Source: Candidatus Aminicenantes bacterium UBA4085 (lineage in GTDB: Bacteria > Acidobacteriota > Aminicenantia > Aminicenantales > UBA4085). Taken from it: DNA of 8,981 nucleotides. Numbering within the stretch: the stretch's first letter is position 1; the number at the start of each line of letters is the position of its first letter. The position numbers were made by a program, and so were the translations under genes. This document shows positions 1-5,230 of this stretch, one piece after another. Location: positions 1 to 8,981 of the forward strand of contig DFYJ01000073.1 in assembly GCA_002383325.1 (NCBI GenBank). The letters run 5' to 3'. The notes below the pieces were generated by a model. The model was not told where the DNA came from, made no database searches, and was given only the letters and a program-made list of their open reading frames with translations.

Positions 1-85
1 GTTCCCTTTTCCTTGCCGCCCACACCCGGCCCCGGTAATATAGCCGAAGAGGGTCGGGGGCTTCCCCAAACCTAGTCAATCCAAG

Positions 86-126
86 GGCGGATCGCCCCCC
101 ATAGAGGGACGGTCCGCCTTTTTTTT
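86..126 (+). terminator. Rho-independent terminator of an upstream gene
   Basis: A 9-bp stem pairs GGCGGATCG (86-94) with CGGTCCGCC (110-118), with one G-U wobble. The 15-nt loop could add a small C/G pairing. Eight T follow directly (119-126). The T-tract lies only on the plus-strand side, so this ends transcription of a plus-strand gene lying before the window. The 85 bases before it contain only short open stretches in every plus frame, and I cannot assign them to a gene; a tail of a few codons of the upstream gene is possible. Confidence 0.85.
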
Positions 127-164
127 ACGCCCGGGAGCGCCTTTTTCTTCCGATTTTTCTGTGA

Positions 165-184
165 TATGATTTTTAGGGATGGAG
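165..184 (+). promoter_or_regulatory. Candidate -10 box and ribosome binding site of the DUF2442/DUF4160 cassette
   Basis: TATGAT (165-170) matches the sigma70 -10 consensus at five of six positions. The matching -35 region (around 142-147, TTTTTC) is only a weak match. GGAG (181-184) lies 7 bases before the ATG at 192 and is a good Shine-Dalgarno site. The cassette starts just after the upstream terminator, so it very likely has its own promoter here. Confidence 0.5.
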
Positions 185-191
185 TTCCTCA

Positions 192-476
192 ATGAGAAAA
201 ATCGTTAAGGTCAAAGCCTTGCCGAATTATACTTTAGAGCTGGAATTTGATGACGGCCTTTCGGGCACCGTCGACCTCTCAAGCTTGGCCGGAAAAGGCG
301 TTTTCGCCTTCTGGCGCGAAGAAAACACGTTCGAACAGGTTCGAATCGGCTCCGCCGGGGAACTGATTTGGAGCGATCGAGTCGATCTTTGCCCTGACGC
401 CCTTTACTTCAAGATGACGGGGAAAAAACCCGAAGAGGTTTTCCCAGCTCTTGGCTCGGAATCCGTCCATGCCTGA
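192..476 (+). CDS. DUF2442 domain protein, first gene of a two-gene cassette
   Basis: The 94-residue product matches the DUF2442 pattern throughout: an opening beta strand VKALPNYTLELEFDDG (residues 7-22), a central SLAGKGVFAFW segment, and the closing DLCPDALY block (residues 66-73). The length is normal for the family. The ATG at 192 is supported by GGAG seven bases upstream. Function is unknown; DUF2442 proteins are small, soluble and recurrently encoded next to DUF4160 proteins, as here. This arrangement is often interpreted as toxin-antitoxin-like, but I know of no firm activity. The stop (474-476) lies inside the next gene's start region (8-bp overlap), implying co-transcription and translational coupling. 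Base composition is clearly less GC-rich than the large genes downstream, fitting an acquired accessory cassette. Confidence 0.85.
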   Translation: MRKIVKVKALPNYTLELEFDDGLSGTVDLSSLAGKGVFAFWREENTFEQVRIGSAGELIWSDRVDLCPDALYFKMTGKKPEEVFPALGSESVHA

Positions 477-729
477 AATCAGCCGATTTTTCGGGATTGT
501 CATAAAAATGTTCTTTGACGATCATAATCCGCCGCATTTCCACGCCGAATACGGCGGGGATCTGGCGTTGGTCGATATTATGAGGCTCTCCATATTTTCG
601 GGTCGATTGCCGGCGCGGGTGTTGGGCCTCGTCATCGAATGGGCGACGCTTCATCAAACGGATCTTATGGCGGACTGGGAGCGGGCGAGAACGCAGCGGG
701 AACTTTTGAAAATCGCGCCTTTGGAATAA
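469..729 (+). CDS. DUF4160 domain protein, second gene of the cassette
   Basis: The 86-residue product has the DUF4160 signature: MPEISRFFGIVIKMFF at the start, the DDHNPPHFHAEY motif (residues 17-28; His19, His23 and His25 are conspicuous and could bind a metal or act in catalysis, which is inference), and the family C-terminal block VIEWATLHQTDLMADWERA. I chose ATG 469 over an in-frame TTG at 451 because family members start at this MPxISRFFG segment. No strong ribosome site precedes it, which fits re-initiation after the overlapping DUF2442 stop. The biochemical role is unknown. A toxin-antitoxin-like role for the pair is a hypothesis drawn from gene order and size only. Confidence 0.85.
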   Translation: MPEISRFFGIVIKMFFDDHNPPHFHAEYGGDLALVDIMRLSIFSGRLPARVLGLVIEWATLHQTDLMADWERARTQRELLKIAPLE

Positions 730-756
730 TGTGCCGATTTCTTGCGCCCTTTTTTA

Positions 757-772
757 CCCGGACGTTTCCGGG
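757..772. repeat. Perfect 6-bp inverted repeat
   Basis: CCCGGA (757-762) and TCCGGG (767-772) flank a CGTT loop, 28 bases after the DUF4160 stop. A T-run (750-755) lies before it on the plus strand and would be an A-run after it on the minus strand, so it lacks the T-tract of an intrinsic terminator in either direction. It may still weakly mark the end of the cassette transcript. Apart from the remnant at 843-983, I see nothing coding between 730 and 1071. Confidence 0.4.
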
Positions 773-842
773 CCGAAAACCCACTAAAAAAGACATCGGT
801 AAGAATTCATTCGCATCGAAGGTGCCTAATGGATCGACTTGA

Positions 843-983
843 GGACGGGGCAGATCCCGGGTCAGCCTGGTCATTCTGGTCATCCGGACGGCGCTGGAGG
901 ACCGCGCTCTCCTGGCCGAGCTCGACGGCTACCGCGAGTATGCGGAAAAAACCAGGTACCGGCTTGTGCCGGGCTTGTGGTGA
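843..983 (+). pseudogene. 3' remnant of an isoprenylcysteine carboxyl methyltransferase-like gene
   Basis: The reading frame 843-983 encodes 46 residues and ends in TGA. Its last ~37 residues read like the C-terminus of the ICMT/PEMT-type membrane methyltransferase family: a hydrophobic end of a helix (VSLVILVIRT), then ALEDRALLAEL, DGYREYAE and the terminal TRYRLVPGLW. In intact proteins these follow several membrane helices and the SAM-binding region, all absent here. The frame is closed by a TGA at 840-842, has no plausible start, and the DNA before it (730-842) shows no further homology in any frame I could read. This looks like a deletion remnant, possibly left when the DUF2442/DUF4160 cassette inserted. 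The fragment is too short to be functional. Identity rests on recalled family motifs. Confidence 0.65.
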
Positions 984-1036
984 AATGAACAGAGCAAAGC
1001 AGGGTAAAACCGAGTCAAAAAAACTCGCGACTATAT

Positions 1037-1065
1037 TTGACATTAGGTTAAATTAGTCGTATTCT
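1037..1065 (+). promoter_or_regulatory. Sigma70-type promoter of the AAA_14 ATPase gene
   Basis: A perfect -35 hexamer TTGACA (1037-1042) is followed after exactly 17 bases by TATTCT (1060-1065, four of six matches). The expected transcription start, about 7 bases after the -10, falls at 1071-1073, on the GTG start codon of the ATPase gene. No Shine-Dalgarno sequence lies between the -10 and the start. The promoter is predicted from sequence only. Confidence 0.6.
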
Positions 1066-1071
1066 CCTTGT

Positions 1072-2184
1072 GTGAAGACTCGCTACCTGACTGGCCAAGT
1101 AAGGAAAGATATTGCCAAGAAGATGGTCTTCGTCTCGGGGCCGCGGCAGGTCGGAAAGACTACCTTGGCCCGCCAAGTCATCCCTGATCCGGCCGCCTAC
1201 CTGAGCTGGGATATCTCCGAGCATCGGGAGAGGATCCTGCGCCGCGAATGGCCGGCAGGGGGCGAGATCATCTTCGACGAGATCCATAAATACCGTTCCT
1301 GGCGTAATTACCTCAAAGGGTTGGTTGATCAGCCGGACCGCCAATGGAAGCTTCTCGTCGTCGGAAGCGCTCGCCTGGATGCCTATCGGTTCGGCGGCGA
1401 TTCGCTCCAAGGCCGGTATCATTTCCTGCGGCTCCACCCTTTCTCCGCCGCCGAGCTGGGAATGAGCCGGCCGCAGGAGCTTCTCGACCTGCTTCACTTG
1501 GGAGGGTTCCCCGAGCCGTTTCTCTCCGGGTCGGAAACGGAAGCGCGACGCTGGTCTCGGGAGTACCGGAGCCGCATCATCCGGGACGAAGTCACTTCTT
1601 TAGAGACGATTGTCGATCTGGGGAACCTCGAGTTGATGGCGCTTCGCCTGCCTCAGCTCGTCGGCTCGCACCTTTCGATCAATGCTTTGCGCGAGGACCT
1701 TCAAGTCAGCCACAAGACCGTTTCCCGGTGGCTCCAAGCCCTGGAGCGGCTTTATGTGATCTATCGCCTGGCGCCCTTCGGGGCTCCCAGAATCCGGGCC
1801 GTCAAAAAGGAACAGAAGCACTACCAGTACGACTGGACCCTTGTTCCGGACATGCCGCGTCGCTTCGAGAACCTCGTTGCCGGCCATCTTCTCAAATGGG
1901 TTCACTTCGAACAGGATGCGGCCGGGCGCGATCTGGAACTTCGCTACTTCCGGGATGTGGACGGCCGGGAAGTGGATTTCGTCGTGACCGACGGGATGAA
2001 GCCCGTTCGATTGATTGAAGCGAAATGGGGGGACGAGAAGATCGATCGCGGCCTCCGCTACCTCAAGACCCGGTTTCCCGAGGCCGAGGCGGTCCAGATC
2101 AGCGCTGTGGGCGAGAAAGATTATGTCTCGCCTGAGGGCATCCGGGTCCGTCCGGCGCTGCCATACCTTTCCGAATTGGTCTAA
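1072..2184 (+). CDS. AAA_14 / DUF4143 family ATPase
   Basis: The 370-residue product is a typical full-length member of the AAA_14-DUF4143 group of single ATPases. Visible parts: Walker A GPRQVGKT (23-30), Walker B EIIFDEI (65-71), a sensor-like strand LLVVGSARLD (94-103), a winged-helix-like segment (about 200-235, with VSHKTVSRWLQALE), and a C-terminal DUF4143 region. Its DGREVDFVV...LIEAKW pattern (298-319) resembles the E/D...ExK core of PD-(D/E)XK nuclease folds. Family members are cytosolic, patchily distributed and of unclear function; proposed links to mobile elements or defence are unproven. The GTG start is chosen because family proteins begin just before this RYLTxQ motif, although no ribosome site precedes it. 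The gene follows the remnant region and lies 97 bases before the peptidase gene on the same strand, with no convincing terminator between them. Confidence 0.9.
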   Translation: MKTRYLTGQVRKDIAKKMVFVSGPRQVGKTTLARQVIPDPAAYLSWDISEHRERILRREWPAGGEIIFDEIHKYRSWRNYLKGLVDQPDRQWKLLVVGSARLDAYRFGGDSLQGRYHFLRLHPFSAAELGMSRPQELLDLLHLGGFPEPFLSGSETEARRWSREYRSRIIRDEVTSLETIVDLGNLELMALRLPQLVGSHLSINALREDLQVSHKTVSRWLQALERLYVIYRLAPFGAPRIRAVKKEQKHYQYDWTLVPDMPRRFENLVAGHLLKWVHFEQDAAGRDLELRYFRDVDGREVDFVVTDGMKPVRLIEAKWGDEKIDRGLRYLKTRFPEAEAVQISAVGEKDYVSPEGIRVRPALPYLSELV

Positions 2185-2281
2185 GCGGGAGAATCCTCCA
2201 CGGGGCGTTGATCGCCGATCTCTTTTTAGGCAAAATCCGTATAGAATTACGTTGTCACTCGGATCAGGGATGGAGAGAGGC

Positions 2282-5173
2282 ATGCGCAGATTTCCCGTTC
2301 TACTCGTAGCGTTGCTGGCGGCGGCGATATCGTCGTCGGCAGAGCTTCGCGCCCCCCAGACAATGGGAACGCAGCTCTCGGAGCCGGACCAGTGGGCCGC
2401 GGACCTCGATTTCCTGGCCAGAGAGCTTCCGGCCCGGCACAAGAACCTCTTCTTCAAGATCACCCGGGAGGAGTTCCAAGCCGGCGTCGCGGCCTTGAAG
2501 GCGCGGATCCCGAAGCTCAGCCGCATCGAATTCTTGATGGGCCTGTCCCGCCTCGTGGCGTCCATCGGCGATTCCCATACCTCCTTCACCATCATGCCCC
2601 AGAGGGCTTTCCCCCTGAAGCTCTACTGGTTCAAGGACGGGATCCATATTATCGACACGACGCCCGAGTTCGCGGGGCTCCTCAACGGCCGGCTCGTGTC
2701 CGTGGACGGGCATCCGATCGAAGAAGTCGTCCGGGCCTTTGCCGGAATCTTCCCCCACGACAACGAGGCCCAGGTCAAAGACTTCGTCCCGAGATTTCTG
2801 GGATCTTCCGAGCATCTGCTCGGGCTGGGGCTCCTCGCGGAGCCGGACAAGGCGACCTTCATGGTCCGGACGCCCGCGGGCGCCGCGGTATCGGCCAAGA
2901 TGGACAGCCTGGCCCTGGCCGACGTTCGGAAGGTCTCCTGGGCCGCACCGGCGGTCGATCCATCGAGCCTGCCCCATTACCGCCGCCTGGCCGGCTCGGC
3001 CTATGAATACGTCTACATGCCCGAAGCCAGGACGCTCTATTTCGCCTACAATTCCTGCCGGGATCTTCCCGCCAAGCCGTTCGCCGCGTTCACGGCCGGT
3101 CTTTGGGACACCATCCGCAAGAACCCCGTCGATAGAATGGTCATCGACCTGCGCAGCAACGGCGGCGGCGACTCCTCGATCCTCGATCCGTTCGTCAACG
3201 AGCTGGCGGCGGACAAGGCGCTCAACCGGAAGGGGAAGCTCTTCGTCATCCTGGGCCGAAGGACATTCTCCTCGGCCATCCTCAATGCCCTGGACCTCAA
3301 GAAGAAGACCGCGGCTGTTTTCTACGGCGAGCCGACGGGCGGAAGGCCGAACCATTACGGCGAGATCCAGATGCTGACCCTGCCCAGCCTGGGAATCAAG
3401 GTGTCTTACTCGACCAAGTACTTCCAGTTCGTCGAAGGGGATGAGCCCTGGATACGGCCGGACGTCACCGTTGAGCTGACCTTGGAAGACTTTTTGGCCC
3501 TGCGCGATCCCGTCCTGGAGGCCATTCTGGCCCGCCCCGCGGCGCAGGCAAGCCGTAGGCCCGCCTCCGGCGTCTCCGACCACGAGGGCTGCACGGTCAT
3601 CGGCGTCGGGCGCGAGGCGACCGTCGACGGCTCGGTCATCACCTCCCACACCGACTGCTGCTCCGAGTGCCGCATCCAGGTCATTCCGGGCCGGACCTTT
3701 GCCAAAGGCGCGCTGGCGCCGGTCCACTGGGGCATGGCCTACTTCGGCGCCGGGGACGAACGCCGGCCCCTGCCCCTGGGCGACTTCGGCAAGGTCATCG
3801 GCCGCATCCCGCAGGCCGAGCGGACTTACACCTACTTCCATACCGGCTATTCCCAGATGAACGAAAAGCAGCTGGCCATCGGCGAGAGCACCTGCTCGCA
3901 GCGGGCCGAGCTGGACGTCCCCTTCGTCGAGGGCCTGACCCGGCAGATCATGACCGTCGAGCAAGCCCAGGTTTTTGCCCTGCAGCGCTGCGCCTCGGCC
4001 CGCGAGGCGGTCAAGCTCATCGGCGGCTTGGTGGAAAAATACGGCTTTCTGCCCTCCTGCGGCGGCTCCGAGGCGCTTTGCATCGCCGACCCGAGGGAGC
4101 TATGGGAGATGGAGATCTGCAGCGTGGGCCCGGAGTGGACGCCGGAGAGCGGCAAGCCCGGGGCCATTTGGGCGGCCCGGCGCATCCCGGACGACCATGT
4201 GGTTGTCATCGCGAACTATTTCCGGATCCGCGAGATCGACCCCCGCGATCAGGATGCGCTCGTCTCGCCCAACTATATGTCCGAGGCCGTCAGCCGCGGC
4301 TGGTACGATCCGAATGGCGGCCGGCCGTTCATCTGGCAGGAGGCCTACGCGCCGCCCATCCGAGAGGGCAACCTCAGCCGAATGTGGCTCGTCACGAGCA
4401 ACCTCGCGCCGTCTCTGAAGAAGTGGCCGAAACGAGCGCTCGCGGACGCCGCCGGCCCGGGCACACTCTATTCCCAGGACATCGAGGGCGCCGCGTTCTA
4501 CCCCTTCTCCTTCAAGCCGGAGAGGAAAATCTCCGTCCGGGATGTCATCGCCTTCCAGCGCTCCGTTTTCGAGGATACAATTTACGACATGACCCTCGAC
4601 CCGGCCTGGATGGTCCCCGGCGGGGGAGGGAAGATGGTCAAAAGCCCCGCGGCCTCGCCCTTCATATCGCCCGACCTGGAGCGGGCCCTCGGCATCCGCC
4701 ACCACCGGACGATTGCCACTCAGGGCTACGGCATGGTGGCCCAGCTTCGCTCCTGGCTGCCCGACGCGGTGGGGGGGATCTATTGGTTTTACGTCGATAA
4801 TCCTTTCGTCAGCCCCTATGTGCCCGTCTACGCGGGGGTCACCGACGTCTCGCCGCTTTATAAAACCTACGACTACTTCGCCTTCAGCGAGGACTCGGCA
4901 CGCTGGGCAGTCGACTTCGTCGAGAAGCTCATGCTCCTGCGCTGGCAGGCGGCGGTCAAGGACCTGCGCGAGGCGCGCGACCCGGTCGAGGGCGGCTTCT
5001 TCGAGCAGCAGGCCGCCGTGGACGCCCAAGCCGCCGAACTCCTGAAGAAGGATCCGGCCGCGGGGGCCAAGTATCTGACCGACCTGACCAGCTCGCGGAT
5101 GGAGACGCTGGTCAAGCTTTACCGGGACCTGAGGCTGAAGCTGCTGGCGAAATACACCGGCGACGGGGTCTAG
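2282..5173 (+). CDS. Secreted S41 peptidase-C69 dipeptidase fusion protein
   Basis: The frame is open further upstream (from 2015), but the real start is ATG 2282: GGAG lies 6 bases before it and the product then begins with a signal peptide (MRRFPVLLVALLAAAISSSA, cleavage near residue 20). The product has 963 residues. Residues ~30-210 resemble the helical cap and degenerate PDZ-like part of S41 proteins, including GDSHTSF (96-102). Residues ~240-410 are the S41 core: VIDLRSNGGG (287-296), nucleophile candidate Ser330 in RRTFSSA, and GEPTGG (349-354). The usual Lys of the Ser/Lys dyad is not evident, so a Ser/His arrangement with His99 is likelier (inference). After a Ser/Ala/Pro-rich linker (417-433), a whole C69 Ntn-hydrolase dipeptidase follows: candidate nucleophile Cys437 in GCTVIGVGREATVDGS, then MNEKQLAIGEST (526-537), running to the C-terminus. 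The domains probably act on peptides in the periplasm or outside the cell. The C69 half must presumably be cleaved before Cys437 to be active. Confidence 0.85.
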   Translation: MRRFPVLLVALLAAAISSSAELRAPQTMGTQLSEPDQWAADLDFLARELPARHKNLFFKITREEFQAGVAALKARIPKLSRIEFLMGLSRLVASIGDSHTSFTIMPQRAFPLKLYWFKDGIHIIDTTPEFAGLLNGRLVSVDGHPIEEVVRAFAGIFPHDNEAQVKDFVPRFLGSSEHLLGLGLLAEPDKATFMVRTPAGAAVSAKMDSLALADVRKVSWAAPAVDPSSLPHYRRLAGSAYEYVYMPEARTLYFAYNSCRDLPAKPFAAFTAGLWDTIRKNPVDRMVIDLRSNGGGDSSILDPFVNELAADKALNRKGKLFVILGRRTFSSAILNALDLKKKTAAVFYGEPTGGRPNHYGEIQMLTLPSLGIKVSYSTKYFQFVEGDEPWIRPDVTVELTLEDFLALRDPVLEAILARPAAQASRRPASGVSDHEGCTVIGVGREATVDGSVITSHTDCCSECRIQVIPGRTFAKGALAPVHWGMAYFGAGDERRPLPLGDFGKVIGRIPQAERTYTYFHTGYSQMNEKQLAIGESTCSQRAELDVPFVEGLTRQIMTVEQAQVFALQRCASAREAVKLIGGLVEKYGFLPSCGGSEALCIADPRELWEMEICSVGPEWTPESGKPGAIWAARRIPDDHVVVIANYFRIREIDPRDQDALVSPNYMSEAVSRGWYDPNGGRPFIWQEAYAPPIREGNLSRMWLVTSNLAPSLKKWPKRALADAAGPGTLYSQDIEGAAFYPFSFKPERKISVRDVIAFQRSVFEDTIYDMTLDPAWMVPGGGGKMVKSPAASPFISPDLERALGIRHHRTIATQGYGMVAQLRSWLPDAVGGIYWFYVDNPFVSPYVPVYAGVTDVSPLYKTYDYFAFSEDSARWAVDFVEKLMLLRWQAAVKDLREARDPVEGGFFEQQAAVDAQAAELLKKDPAAGAKYLTDLTSSRMETLVKLYRDLRLKLLAKYTGDGV

Positions 5174-5230
5174 GCAGGGCGGGGATCACATCGACAGGGA
5201 ATCCTGGGCGCTTCACGCCGAGAAGGTTTT

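Noticed and set aside
757..772. Inverted repeat as an intrinsic terminator
   Set aside because: The T-run precedes rather than follows the stem on the plus strand, and the minus strand would have an A-run.
742..1056. 104-codon plus-strand open frame between the DUF pair and the ATPase
   Set aside because: Its product has no family-like pattern, and it overlaps the methyltransferase remnant, which is in a different frame and shows clear motifs.
2204..2228. GATC-GCC-GATC element before a T-rich stretch between the ATPase and peptidase genes, as a terminator
   Set aside because: A 4-bp stem with a 3-base loop is too weak; read-through from the ATPase gene remains possible.
2242..2247. TAGAAT as the -10 box of a peptidase promoter
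   Set aside because: No acceptable -35 hexamer at 16-18 bases, so I did not list it as a feature.
2015..2281. N-terminal extension of the peptidase fusion frame
   Set aside because: It overlaps the end of the ATPase gene, has no coding character, and would bury the obvious signal peptide starting at 2282.
2300..3964. 554-codon minus-strand open frame opposite the peptidase gene
   Set aside because: It is an antisense shadow of a GC-rich gene; the plus-strand frame has clear S41 and C69 motifs while this one has none.
5207..5230. Small GGCG/CGCC hairpin followed by GAGAAGGTTTT between the convergent genes
   Set aside because: The stem has only 4 bp and the T-tract is short and displaced, so it is too weak to call a terminator.
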